Below, piece by piece: positions 25,201 through 46,830 of a stretch of 64,000 nt of DNA (within the stretch, counting starts at the first letter, position 1; each line of letters begins with the position of its first letter). The position numbers and the translations under genes are program-made. The DNA comes from Branchiostoma floridae. Taxonomy: Eukaryota > Chordata > Leptocardii > Amphioxiformes > Branchiostomatidae. The DNA is taken from assembly GCF_000003815.2 (NCBI RefSeq), contig NC_049994.1, positions 17,291,476 to 17,355,475 of the forward strand, read 5' to 3'. The notes under the pieces are model-generated. The model worked only from the letters and a program-made list of their open reading frames with translations. It did no database searches and was not told the origin of the DNA.

Positions 25201-28200
25201 CACCTTGCTTGAATGTTGCTAAGTGATGTTGTATGTTTGATCCAGACTATCGCAGGGAAGTTGGTCCAGTCTGTTGGCATCAAGAGACCAGCACCACAGC
25301 CGCTGTCTAAATCTGACCTGTAAGTTATCATTGAGTTCTACACAACTGTTCTTGAACAAGAAGCTTACAGGGCTCAAAATTTGTTTCTGGAAATACATAT
25401 TATTAAAAGGATGATCATAACTTTCCTTTAGGTGTACTAAGAAAAGAAATTGGTGAATAGAGTAGAATGTCAGCACAACCTAATTACAAATCTTACTTTG
25501 CAATTTCACAGCTAACTTCAACATTGTAAACAAGTAGTGCAAAATTTTGTTTTATTTTCTGACAGTTAAAATAACTTAAATGTCAAGTATGTCAGTACTG
25601 GTGTATAAAGGACCTTTCTCAGAGAGTAATTTTGCATTTTACCCTGACTTGTGCGGGCATGCAGAAAAACATTTCAACCCTGTATTTCAAACAGATGGTA
25701 GATTAATATCAACCATAGTGTTAATGCCAGTGTTAGCATTTTTCTGCAATGTATTCTACCAAGACAGATGAACTTTCATGCTAATATTGACCATGTTTGT
25801 GATGTTTCACAGCATTAAGAACAAAGGGAAGCTAGACCAGCAAGGCTGCCTGAAGCCAGACTACAAGACACCCTTCAGAAATAAGGAGGACGCCATCAAG
25901 AGACTCCTACCCTTCCACATCCACATGACAAGGGACATAGAGGACAAGGAGATAGACAAAGGTATATGGTAGTAAACTTTGCACAGGGGCTTGTAAATAA
26001 TCTCCAAGCAGACCCTACGGTAGCATAAGATACTGTAAATGCAGAAATGTTCGCGGTGGATTAGTGTTCGCGGTTTTCGCGGCGGCCGCTTCACCGCCGC
26101 TTCACCGCGAATTTAAAACCACTGCGAACATTTTTCCATAACAGTAAGAGACTACAGTGCATGGTGCTACCGCGAAATCAAAACCACCGCGAAAAGTCCA
26201 TTTTCCCGCTACCGCAAAATTAAATCCCCGCGAACTTAAATGCATTTACAGTACTATCAAAAGCTGCCGGTGAAGTGAGGCTGCTTAGGAGTGTCAAATG
26301 GACACCTCTTGGCTGACTACACTCCTTGACCAGTTTAGTACTTTCTTATGCCATCATAGCATCTGCTTGGAGAATACTTGTAAATAACATGCTTTTGAGA
26401 AGCAAACAAAGGAAATATTGTGCTACCTTTTGATTGTATGTAATGATGATGAATGACAATAACTAAGCACTGTTTTCTTATTAAATAATGCTTTTTTGCA
26501 AGCTGTGGTCCAAGTTCCAAACTGGCTACCGTGTTCATTGTGACGTCATAAGCTTTAAAGCGACGGTGTTATTTAATCATCTGGATTACCCTGAAACTCA
26601 GAAGCTAGAACTTCGTATCTGTTTCGATGGTTTGATGTTTAATAACATTAGAAGACTGTGTATTTTTGTGTAAACATTCAATATTTATCAAATGATACTA
26701 TTCTTGTTACAGATAAGGAGAAAATGTTGTACTCTGGTGTCTTCTACAGTTTAAAAAGGCTACCTTAACTTTTCTACATGTATGATGCTTAAGTTACCTA
26801 TCCTAATTGTGTTTTGTTGTACTGTTGCAGCTGAGGTGACGTTGGACACAGTTTCCCAGTCCCTAGTGGAGAAGTACCACAAGATGAGGGACAAGTATCA
26901 CCATCTCCTACTGCAGGAAAGCATGGTTAGTGGGATTCTATTTTATTAGTAATCAGGCTTTTAGCTAGGATTTTATTACAGGGGGTCCAAATGTCTTGGT
27001 GGGTCGCGGTAAGTAATACAGGCATAACTATTGTAGGGGGTTCAGGGGCATCCACCTTCCATGGTACAGATTTTTAGAGAATTTTAAGTTAAAATGGTGC
27101 ATACTATAGTATTCTGAGGGGCAAGATTTCGATTAGAGAGGTCACAGTTGAAGTTACCTAGTAACATCCCTGGTCAATCAAAATTTAATGCTTGTCAGAG
27201 AATCTGCTCCACAGTGCAAGAGCATATAGTGTGTCCAATTTCTTATTATTGTTAGAACAGCAATGTCCACATGATGCTTGTATTTAGAGGGAAGATATGT
27301 TCCTTGTCTTCTGCTTGTTTGTTTGGTGTTAACAAAATGAAGATGATTTTTGCTCTCAAGACTGATATTCATCTGCATGTTCCAGAGGACGGACCCGTCA
27401 GCTGAGATGGTGATGTTGTGGAGGATTTTTGTGCACGAGGAGAAGTCAGCTCTGGCACAGGAGAAGAAACTCGCTGTGGAAGGTGCTAACGGTGAGAGGA
27501 TTTAACCCTCGGCCTCCTAAGGAAACTATTTGGCACCAGACTTCTATTGGTTATAGGGTTAGGCAGTAGGGAAAGGGTTAAATCTCATTATTTGGTTTAT
27601 GTTCCTGCAAGGGAATTTTTGCTTGATCATTGTGCATAACACAGCAGTGCTGGACACAATGTACCAAAGATAGAATGTTTTTAAAAAATACTTAGTTTAA
27701 TGAAGCGTAATTCTACCAATATATAGGTCATGACAGATGCTATGTACAGTTAATCTCCAAGCAGATCCTGCAGTAGCATAAGATAGTATCAAAAGCTGCC
27801 AGTAGAGTGAAGCTGGGCTAGGAATGTGTTTAACTCCCAGAGGCTGAGGACTCCCTTTGGCCAGCTGTACTCCTTAGCCAGCTTTGATACTATCTTATGC
27901 CACTGGTAAAACTGCCTGGAGATTAATGTACAGTATTTACAGGTAAATTGTACCGGGGAAATTCCCCTAGCTCTTAACGACAAGCTCAGTGGACAGCGGC
28001 TTAACGTCCTGTCCTAATCGAACTCATGGCGTCTGGTTCCAAAGGCAGAGCCTCTAACCAGTGGACTATGCATGCATCTGTATGTCAAATAATCCAACAC
28101 ACTTATCGAGAAAAGTAGGGGTGATTGGCTCGCCATAGTAGACCCAAATTGCACCACCACTAGCTGCTTCAAAAAGCATCATGCTTCACCTGAATTGAGG

Positions 28201-29140
28201 ATGTCTGCTTTGCCTTCTTAGTTTTTCAAAACATCTCGTGCCTTTCGGTAGAAGTGACGAACGTTCCTGATTTCTTGTTGTTTCCACAGGAACTCCTGTT
28301 GCCGCCCCTTCGCCCAGCACCAGTCAGGAGCCGGCAGAACCGCCTGCAGCCGCCCTGCCCGTCGTCGGCACGGCAACCACCGCCTACCTGCAGCCCTCGG
28401 CACCGACTAACACCTTCCCAAAGAGCACGGCAACTGTAACAACCTCCAGATCGCTTACAGCAGCCTCCTCGGTTCTCAAGCCACACACGAAAACTGTTAC
28501 ACAGGATCCTTTAATGGTACAGGGAAGGACTGTGGCAGCCAAGGTGGCTGTCCCTGTTGCCAGGGGCGTGGCTGTCCCCATGGAGACAAAAGAACCTAGT
28601 GACGAAGAGAGTGAGGATGAAGTTGACATGGCGGACACCGTTGGGGCATCTCAACCTGCAATGTCATATCTGAACATTGACAGTTCGAGTATGATAGAAG
28701 CTGTGAAGGCCACGAGCCCGGCTAGGTTAAAGAGCGAGTCGGAAATGGCCGTCGCGAGCCTTCTCGGCGAGGATTCGGTCGACATTGACATTCTTAATTC
28801 CGACATCGCGAACTCTGACCTCCCGGAGGACCCCGGCGTGGACGCAGTACGTAGCCTGACAGGCGCGCTCAGTCCGACGCGTAGGAACTTGAACTTGGAC
28901 GCAGCTGCCAACGATTTCGAGGATGACTCTGATGAAGAGCCAGATTCTCTCAACGAGCAGGTGCAAAGTGCAATCAACAGTATCCTTGAACTTCAAGGTC
29001 GCGGTCCGCTGGACGAGGAAGACTCTCCCCAAGACGTCTTCAACCCATTTTCTCAGGATCCTCCTTGCTCGACTTCAAGTGAACAGAATATCGATGAAGA
29101 CAATGCGCTAGACGAAGCTGTCAAAAGCATCTTATTCTAA
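13242..29140 (+). CDS. BICRA: BICRA (GLTSCR1) orthologue, ncBAF SWI/SNF subunit
   Basis: Exons with matching phases: 13242-13282, 13858-13915, 16190-17011, 17481-18353, 18737-18976, 19561-19734, 19765-19824, 20196-21047, 21429-21545, 22349-22574, 23047-23210, 23642-23788, 24331-24438, 25246-25319, 25813-25961, 26831-26925, 27386-27491, 28290-29140 (TAA). They total 1,718 aa, against about 1,560 in human. The N-terminus MEDGRCLLDVINDPQALNEF matches the vertebrate start. The GLTSCR1 domain spans about residues 1319-1435, with KPDYKTPF, RLLPFH and DPSAEMVML followed by the HEEKSALA block. The C-terminal motif LNEQVQSAINSILELQ (about residue 1656) is also conserved. The middle is Gln-rich and low complexity. 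In vertebrates the protein assembles with BRD9 in the non-canonical BAF chromatin remodeller in the nucleus. An in-frame ATG six bases upstream of the conserved one is taken as the start. Confidence 0.93.
14340..14549. mobile_element. Foldback MITE with AGCCTGGATGCCAGACTG ends
   Basis: About 30 bases at each end are inverted copies: AGCCTGGATGCCAGACTG at the left, its complement at the right, with CCAGGGC continuing the match. The interior is unrelated to host coding sequence. A half-copy lies at 35474-35510. It is in the BICRA intron between 13915 and 16190. Confidence 0.8.
15050..15245. repeat. Possible old SINE-like or dispersed repeat fragment
   Basis: The block ending in GCAGCATGTACCATTTTTAA looks like dispersed-repeat material rather than host coding sequence. 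There is no second copy in the window to prove it. Confidence 0.25.
15332..15979. mobile_element. hAT-like non-autonomous transposon with 8-bp TSD
   Basis: Inverted ends CAGGGTTGTAGCCAG and CTGGCTACAACCCTG are flanked by a perfect 8-bp duplication ATCAGAAG (15324-15331 and 15980-15987), the hAT signature. A second element (15344-15645) is nested 12 bp inside the left end. There is no transposase. Confidence 0.9.
15344..15645. mobile_element. Nested hAT-like MITE (CAGGCTTTTAGC family)
   Basis: The ends CAGGCTTTTAGCCAG and CTAGCTAAAAGCCTG are inverted and flanked by a perfect 8-bp duplication GTTGTAGC (15336-15343 and 15646-15653). The target was the terminal repeat of the outer element at 15332-15979. 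Related copies are at 21643-21956 and 26954-27255. Confidence 0.9.
16807..16925 (+). repeat. In-exon 27-bp repeat (ISQQPLGQN units)
   Basis: Four and a half copies of a nine-residue unit (ISQQPLGQN, later ISQQSVQQN) lie in the third BICRA coding exon. The units are in frame and nearly identical at the DNA level. Confidence 0.9.
17890..17912 (+). repeat. CAA/CAG poly-Gln tract
   Basis: A short run of Gln codons in the fourth BICRA coding exon, preceded by Pro codons. A second tract lies at 18234-18261. Confidence 0.9.
18234..18261 (+). repeat. CAA/CAG poly-Gln tract
   Basis: Nine consecutive Gln codons in the fourth BICRA coding exon, likely length-variable between alleles. Confidence 0.9.
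19126..19207. mobile_element. Short relative of the GTACAG-rich element
   Basis: The ends AGCTGTGTACCTAAAC and TTTAGGCACACAGCT are inverted, with AGGTACAG units between. It resembles the 24489-24897 element but is much shorter. I could not see a clear target-site duplication. Confidence 0.55.
19668..19825 (+). repeat. Tandem duplication of a BICRA exon end
   Basis: Bases 19668-19735 and 19758-19825 are copies at a 90-bp offset with one mismatch in the coding part. The second copy carries an upstream AG and its own GT donor. It forms an extra in-phase 60-bp exon repeating the 20 codons that begin QALRIQKERQLQ. The spacer is a TTTG repeat. Confidence 0.9.
20256..20905 (+). repeat. Coding minisatellite: GIMGQQQQ heptad/octad array
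   Basis: Roughly twenty-five imperfect copies of a 21-24-bp unit encode G-I/M/T-M/V/L-G-Q-Q-(Q) in the eighth BICRA coding exon. The unit length is always a multiple of three, and variation is mostly in the third and hydrophobic positions. Confidence 0.95.
21643..21956. mobile_element. hAT-like MITE (CAGGCTTTTAGC family)
   Basis: This is a sibling of 15344-15645 and shares internal strings such as CATGAAATTCTGATTGACCA. It is flanked by a perfect 8-bp duplication ATATGAAT (21635-21642 and 21957-21964). It is in a BICRA intron. Confidence 0.92.
22850..23046 (+). repeat. Intronic TTTTGATTGACAG minisatellite reaching a splice acceptor
   Basis: Units of about 20-25 bp with the core TTTTGATTGACAG repeat along the end of a BICRA intron. 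The last unit supplies the acceptor AG (23045-23046) for the exon at 23047. Upstream units present similar AG sites. Confidence 0.8.
23833..23909 (+). pseudogene. Decayed duplicate of BICRA exon 23642-23788
   Basis: The copy matches 23721-23797 at an offset of 112 bp, including the GTAGGGGGC intron start, but carries two in-frame TAG codons (CAATAG, CAGTAG). A shorter third remnant is at 24024-24071 (CCTGCAGCTCATGAACAGCA). Neither can be used as coding exon. Confidence 0.85.
24255..24287 (+). other. Possible 33-bp duplicate mini-exon in BICRA
   Basis: Eleven in-phase codons (IATSPKQQPVQ) are bordered by CCCCAG and GTCAGT. They correspond to the two ends of the next exon (24331-24438), with the middle missing. 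It could be included without shifting frame or could be non-functional. Confidence 0.5.
24489..24897. mobile_element. hAT-like element with AGGTACAGG repeats
   Basis: The ends TAGAGCTGTGTACCTAAA and TTTAGGTACACAGCCCTA are inverted and flanked by a perfect 8-bp duplication AAGGGAAC (24481-24488 and 24898-24905). Near both ends the hexamer GGTACA is repeated. Confidence 0.88.
26001..26373. mobile_element. Mutator-like MITE (TCTCCAAGCAGA family), interrupted
   Basis: The ends TCTCCAAGCAGACCCTACGG and CATCTGCTTGGAGA are inverted. The direct repeat CTTGTAAA lies on both flanks. A second element is inserted at 26033-26251. It is in a BICRA intron. Confidence 0.85.
26033..26251. mobile_element. Nested TA-inserting MITE with CTGTAAATGCA ends
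   Basis: Inverted ends CTGTAAATGCA and TGCATTTACAG are flanked by TA on both sides (26031-26032, 26252-26253), as expected for Tc1/mariner-type insertion. The interior is full of CCGCGAA and TTCGCGG motifs. Confidence 0.88.
26954..27255. mobile_element. Third, truncated copy of the CAGGCTTTTAGC MITE
   Basis: It starts with CAGGCTTTTAGCTAGG and carries the family's GATTGACCAGGGATG block in reverse orientation near 27170. The far terminal repeat is not recognisable. Confidence 0.7.
27751..27925. mobile_element. Mutator-like MITE with perfect 9-bp TSD
   Basis: The ends TAATCTCCAAGCAG and CTGCCTGGAGATTA are inverted and flanked by the 9-bp duplication ATGTACAGT (27742-27750 and 27926-27934). 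Inner arms share AAGATAGTATCAAAAGCTG. Nine-base duplications point to the Mutator (MULE) superfamily. Confidence 0.92.
27962..28075 (-). repeat. tRNA-derived SINE-like sequence
   Basis: The minus strand holds a box-A-like TAGTCCACTGGTTAGAGG (about 28053-28070). About 40 bases downstream is a box-B-like GAGTTCGATTAGG, with CTGCCTTTGGAACCAGAC in the anticodon-arm position. The geometry fits a tRNA promoter but the ends do not form a clean tRNA. Confidence 0.5.
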
Positions 29141-32100
29141 CATAGTAGCAAAAAACGCAGTGCCCATTTCATTTTTGTATTTTTGCTCCAAAAAATCTAA
29201 TTGTACTGTCCACTAAAATCTTGTAGTAAGAATAACAAGTGCATTTAATATTGCAGTTATTCGTTTTTCAGAGCCTTCCTTGGAAAATTATTGCGGGTCA
29301 TAAAAATTGTGGAGTCTATAGATAAAGTGTAATAAAAAATACTATGAAGATTTCCCGCCACAAAAAATTCAAGACATAATTCTGATAATCAAATCATTAC
29401 AGTGCAATTTGGTTGGTACTAGTCTGACTTAACATGGTCACACGAGAGAAAAATTTGGTACATTCCATTTCACCCTTTTGAACTAAGTCTTCGCTTCTAA
29501 ACGTTGAACCTAACCCTAACCTGATGTTTTTTGCTGCAACTAGTTCAAATGTTGTCCATAAATGCACCCGTAGGACACGATTCAGAATTTGTCATTTTAC
29601 ATGGCCAAAGTTTTGCTGCAAATAGTGGATTGAACTGGATTCTTTCTTCTTGTAATAATGTAAACGGAAATTTTTTGGCCAAATTTTCGCTGCACTTTGC
29701 AAATACGTAATTATCTATTTTTGGCACAGTAATTTGTATATTTATTGTATGCAATAATGTGTTACTATTCAAATGCCAGTATAAACAGTGTTATGCTTTT
29801 GATTTCAAAATGTCCGATCAAACCACAGTTATTCGCTCTAGCTTGCCACTGCCTCTACATGGACATCAGCCATAAATAAGAAACAACCGGTACTTATAGC
29901 AAGGGAAGAAGTCATATTTAGCCGAATGATGCCACCTCTTCTCCAAAGTATCTATTTTCTACATTTAAAATAAAGGAGCACGCAGACCACTAAAGGCCAT
30001 ACTTTCCATGTGCAACTTTTAAATACATGAGGCCGCACCAACACTACTGTTTCTCATGCAGTTGAACTTGAAGGTGATAAAGGAAAAGAACAACCAAGAA
30101 CATTGCAGAGACAACTGTAGTCATTGTAGCTTACACATTTTACAACAATGAACACTTAGTGATGCCTGTTGCTCACAATTCTTCATGTTGCAAAGTATTT
30201 CTCGTTTTGTCTCAGAAACACATTTTGTTGGCATGGCCAGAAGTTGTATGGAGTATCAGTGAAAAATGATATGTGATAAAAAGTTGCCAAGGAATTCATA
30301 GTTAACAACACATTGAGTTGGTGTAGCTTTGAGCAACATTTTCCCCTGAAACATACACAGATTGATTAGGAAGGCAGACTGCTGCAAGGTGTAACAGGAA
30401 AAATAGGCTTTCCAAACTTACACCTTTGTCAGACTCTTTGGCCACAATCCTCATCACACAAGTCAATTTTGACTATGCAAAAAGCAATGCTGTAAGTGTA
30501 TATAGTTAAGCAACTGGCCATCTTATTGTGTCAATGTGAATGAATCATTAATTAAGAATTATACCCAGTTCACTCAATGTTTCATCAAGAACGCTGCTCG
30601 TTTCAAGTTCGGTGAGACACTCGGCTTTTGGAAAGTCCAATCAACTGGGAAGAAAAATACTTCAGTAATTGTACAAAGACATAATGATTGATAAATTGAT
30701 AGGCAAAAGAATAGACTGGCCAATCAGAATCAAGTAGAAAGTTGAATCTTCGAGTTGATGCGATTCTCTGAATTCGCGGTGTCTCTCCATGTTTGAAATG
30801 TGCAGTGTTTTATCTAATTATTCTATGACTGGTCCAGAGAATTATTTGGAAGAGAAAATGTGTTTATTTTTGTACAGTTTGAGGAGAATGGGATGAATTA
30901 AGGGAGGCACTTCAGAGGTGTGTATTTTTGAAGGAATTGAATTGAAGGTGTCGCAATGATGGAATCTTGAAAATGTCAATTAATGAAACAAAGAATTTGA
31001 ATGTGAATATATGATATTGCCTTGTCATTATTGTCAGTCCCTTTTTTGCCTGTATTATTAGTGAAATGTGCTCATGGTTAATGATCATTGACTGGTATGG
31101 TTACAAACTGCGCACGTTTTAGACAACCAAGCATTTGTCTTACAAACTTGGAAACGCTCTCTGAGACGTCAGTGGTTGGTTCTGTCATGCACAGCTGTGT
31201 TAAAAATTTTATAACATCAAAAATTATACAACAGCCTACTATGTACCATGTGACTGCCATTGCTGGGTTCAAAATTTCTTAAATAGGAAACTTTTCAACA
31301 TTGAATTGAAGATTCTGGCAAGACATTTGTAGTGTTAAGACAATAAACCGGATAGTCAGTGTAAGACCTCGAATAGTACATTCAAAGAGACTTTCCATTC
31401 AAAAAGTGGCGCAGAAAGTTATGTTGAGATAACTGCAAGTTTATAATCATCAATTGTCTCATGACTAAGTTTGCACACAAGGAAGGGGGGGGGGTTGTAT
31501 CAAGTTCAAATACGATTTCCAAGAGTGACTCAAGATAGAATCTAGATAGTGTTGCTCATATTCAGGCCGTGTTTTGCAAGACAGCATCGCTGAGGAATTC
31601 AAGGTCAAATGTAGAGTAGATCGAACCAAGGGTCAATGACTTTTGACCTCAGCTGTTATCAAGGTCATGTGTGGTACGAATTGTCTTTGACCGCCCTGCC
31701 TGTGTGCTCTATTTCAGGTACAAGACATCATATAAAAGGTAGAACTTTCGTCAGTTTCGTTAACTTTAAGGTACTATTGCAATGTGTTTTCTACGTCATA
31801 TTTTTTGCGACTCGTTGCGAAAACAGCCCTCCTTCGCATCTGCTTGAAGATTCGTGTATCCGAGCACCGTAACCTTTGACCCGAAGTGTCCAAGACCTGG
31901 TTTGCCCGCTGTGTTTGTCTCGCTTGCGGAAGTTTCGTTTGCTTTGGTCTTTCTATTTTTCCTGATGATCACGTAACATTTTAGCCGATCAATGTTGTAG
32001 AGAAGTTAATCGGAACTGGGTAGCGTACGAAAACAACGGGGCCTGCCGGCAAAAATAGAGTCAACTTTCTGGATCTTCTGAAGGAGCCTGACATCGAGAC

Positions 32101-32196
32101 TACCCAGCTGTTTACGCGGCTAGCTAGGCTTCCCGGAGCGAGCGTTAGGTTTAGCAGCGTGCACATGTCCACAACTCCTCGGGGCCACGCCGCATC
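29141..32196. other. BICRA 3' UTR and intergenic region
   Basis: AATAAA hexamers at 29331-29336 and 29969-29974 are candidate BICRA polyadenylation signals. No reading frame in this stretch has exon borders or a recognisable product. There is a short G-run near 31485. The distal part should contain the esterase promoter. Confidence 0.6.
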
Positions 32197-43507
<11,311 letters not shown>

Positions 43508-44102
43508 AATGAAGGTTCCAATGTGTCTGTGAATAGTACTGTCCTAAACCTATCTTTGTTCCAACACGAAAAAGAAAGAAAACTCCAACCAAAATTTCGT
43601 CAGTCTCCATACTGCCTTCCTTAGCACAAATTGCCATTGCTTAAACACGTGACCCGAAGGACACGTGACTCATTAAGGGTCAAAGGTGACTGAAAGTCTA
43701 TATCGTCCCCCGTCTCATCCGTTGATAGGATTGCGCGTTTGGACTGTTACGTGACGGAAGCTGTAGGTCGGTTATAATCCTTTGTTGTAGAAACGATTTT
43801 AAAAAATCGATGTGTTGGAATCAAAGCTGAGTTGAAGACAATATCCAGTGAAGTGAAGATCGTCAATTGTCTCCTTCAAAGAGGGTCTTCAAGATTGAGA
43901 AGACGTCGTCAAAATTCTACCTCATTCCGTGAGAATTAAGATCTGTTGCATGTCGGGGTAATACATATTGCAAGTTATAAACTACGCGTATTGTGTTCGT
44001 TATATGGTTAAGCTGCAATGTATTTCATCGTCATGAGAAATCTATTAACAACGTTATAAAAATGTCAAAACAACCAACATTCTTTTGAGGTTATCTCGTT
44101 TA

Positions 44103-44286
44103 GGCTAAGGTAACATTTCCAAACCGGGGTCCGGCCGGGCTGTTTGTGGAATCGAAAAATAGAAATGTATACGCAAAAATATAAACATATAATGCCGACG
44201 ATTTTTCTCTTTACGTCTTGTTTTTCATTTCATACATTTCGTTCCCAAAAGTTGCCCGGCCGGGCCCCGGTTTGGAAATGTGACGC
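44103..44286. mobile_element. MITE with TTTCCAAACCGGGG ends
   Basis: The ends AACATTTCCAAACCGGGG and CCCCGGTTTGGAAATGTGAC are inverted and continue into CCGGCCGGGC. A second copy is at 59915-60122 and a solo end at about 47399-47425. Confidence 0.85.
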
Positions 44287-45661
44287 AGTTCTTTCGGTGA
44301 GGGGGCAGCGAAAGGAGACAAAGTAATATAAACAAACAATACAACAAACAAAGCTGTTACGTCTCACCTTTCTTTATTGTTTTTTTTTTCATCTTTTGGA
44401 ATGACTTTATTGTTGTTACAAGACCCACACGTGTTCCGTAAGGGGAAAGATGTCGAAACGAGACCAATCATTTTAAGCAAACAACACAACAAACAACAAG
44501 TCGTTGTTTTCCATCTTTTGTTTATTGGTTTCTTTGTTAGGTTATCTTGGATTTACTATTGTTTCTTCCCAGACCCGCAAATGCTTTGTAAGGGCAAAGA
44601 TGTTTCAATGAATGTCATAGTTCCTTTGCCAGGGTTGAACGATGCTGTTGTAATTGTGAATATAAACATGATTTCAATACCCTTCGCCACTCTAGTGAAG
44701 GTGTAACACAAGTTTGCTGTTGCCCCCTATAATACAGCAAGACGAAATAGTTTGTACATTGAAGTTTTTCTTGTTCAACATGACAACCATATGGCAAACA
44801 ACTCTTCTGACTTCTAATTGGGTTTAGAATTAGATTGACAAAGTTCCAAATGAGTCCTGCGTTGCCTTGTCCCTATTGCCTTTTTGTAGGAATTCGGCTT
44901 ATATAAAATTCCTTCATTGCTTTATTTTTAGAATGGATCTCACAAGAGTGTTCCCTTTTCCCCAACGTTCTAATTAGAAGTGTCCCAAACGCCACCGTCG
45001 GCTGACGCAGAGGAAGTGACGTCATGAATATGCTAATGAAGTCGGATGTGTAGCGAGCCAGGTCCAGCTGTGACGTGTAACGGGCCAGGCGCTGTGGGAA
45101 AAGGGACAAACATCAAAAGATTTAATATTTTCACATGAGGCGCTGTGGCAAAAGTGAGAGACATCAAACGATTAGAGGGTGACCCTTTGCTTGAATAAAC
45201 GTCCAAGAAAGGACGTGAGAGGCATAATGACGTCATTAAATGCAGTTAATCTTAATAATGGACTTAATTTTGACACTGACATCAAACGTTTTCTTAAACG
45301 TAACGCCAGAAGGTCAAGACAGTCTCCTTGAGGCATCGGCAGTTATGCCAAGACTTAGATGTCGAGCAATCGCTCTACTGAGGCTAATTTTGCACGAATG
45401 AGACATAGACCGTCTAACGTAGGTTTTGAATAAGACATCAGGCTTAAGGTCTACACAAAAACTGATGTCGCCGATTTGATTAGAATCATCACGCATCAGA
45501 ATTGAGGTTTTCAAGGGATGGCATTATCTGGCTTCCAAAATGATAAGTCAACCTCTTTTTGCCGTAGACACTTTCCGGCAGTTTGGGGGAAATTTCGACA
45601 TATTGAAGAGATTTACAAGAACAGATTTTTTTTCTTACCTTACGATTCTTATATCAAATCC

Positions 45662-45798
45662 TTATCTCCAACCAGATCCACGGTGCGTAATGTATAGTAT
45701 CAAACTTGCTGTTTGACTCCAATAGCTGGCTATACTCCCTGGCCAACGGTGATACTATCTTATGGCACCGTAGGATCTGCTTGGAGCCTTGGAGATTA
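45662..45798. mobile_element. Mutator-like MITE with perfect 9-bp TSD
   Basis: The element starts TTATCTCCAACCAGATCC and ends GGAGATTA. The 9-mer ATCAAATCC flanks both sides (45653-45661 and 45799-45807). Confidence 0.9.
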
Positions 45799-46620
45799 AT
45801 CAAATCCTATCCCACAGTTTCGGACGGCAGTAGATCTCTATAAATTTGCCATCATAAGGAGCATTTTTCGTCTCATTTCAGGCCAAATGTCAACTGCTAG
45901 TCTGTCTAACATTTAATCTCCATTGTAGGATTTGTAACTGGTTTCTTCCGTAGATTTGTGGGGTTCTGTTTCCTTATTAGGCAAAGTTCACAACCAGAAA
46001 ACTGATAAACAATCAGCTAACAGTGCACAATGAGCGACAAAAATGAATCCAGTCACGAGGATGCTTTGGAGAATACCTGGAGGTTGATCTTCACGTTATA
46101 CTGAAGTCAGCTTGTCCCTAGCCTGTCCTGTCGCAAACTTACCACATGTACGGCGAGAACAGCAATGTCGATACTGCTGTCAAACCGACCACTTTTGTTC
46201 GGGCTACATTCTAGCATAAATCAAGTTTTATCCTAGGAGGCGGTCATATTTTTCGTATGTAGTCCTATGATGTTGAAACAGGTTGCGACAGAGCCAACCA
46301 CCGGCTAAAATCTAAGGCAGCCTTAACTTTTCTGTAACAAGACAGCTGAATTTTTCAGGATATATATATCTGTCTGTCTGTCTCTAGAATGCTTTGAATT
46401 TACGATTTTCCATTTTATTTCACTTTACCAGGGAAACATCGCTCAGGGTGCAGCCTGCCTACGACCCAGGTTGTGACACACTTGAAAATAGAATAACAGC
46501 TAATGCACTAGCCATCCTACAGATATCTAGACAGGACCACCTGACCAAACTGGTCGACACATACTAGTATATACCTGTAGTCTAGCTCACACAGGATCGC
46601 AATACGCCTGTGACCAGTGA

Positions 46621-46780
46621 TCTCCAAGCAGACCTTACGGTAGCATAAGATAGTATCAAAAGCTGGTAGAGGAGTGAAGCCGGCCTAGGAGTGTGTTTCG
46701 CTACCGTGGCAAATGGACACCTCTTGGCTGACTACACTCCTTGGCCAGTTTGGTACTATCTTAATGCCATTGTAGGATCT
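46621..46780. mobile_element. Mutator-like MITE, right end truncated
   Basis: It begins TCTCCAAGCAGACCTTACGG and shares the AAGATAGTATCAAAAGCTGG arm. It ends at TGTAGGATCT without the terminal TGCTTGGAGA. Confidence 0.8.
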
Positions 46781-46830
46781 TATGACCAGACCCTAACAGC
46801 CACAAACTCACCGCTATGAGAACGAGCCCG

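Larger units (their letters stand above)
43508..46620. other. Intergenic region with MITE copies
   Basis: Between the esterase and the neuropeptide gene I find no supported gene. It holds MITEs at 44103-44286 and 45662-45798 and a diverged internal duplication near 44390-44610. Confidence 0.55.

Noticed and set aside
44377-44706. 109-codon frame with two similar KGKDV-containing blocks
   Set aside because: It contains a diverged non-coding duplication, starts in a T-run and has no signal, domain or exon context.
44873-45091. Minus-strand frame with DLARYTS, reminiscent of neuropeptide Y helices
   Set aside because: The C-terminal Arg-X-Arg-Tyr/Phe-Gly hallmark is missing, there is no signal peptide exon, and similarity is limited to about six residues.
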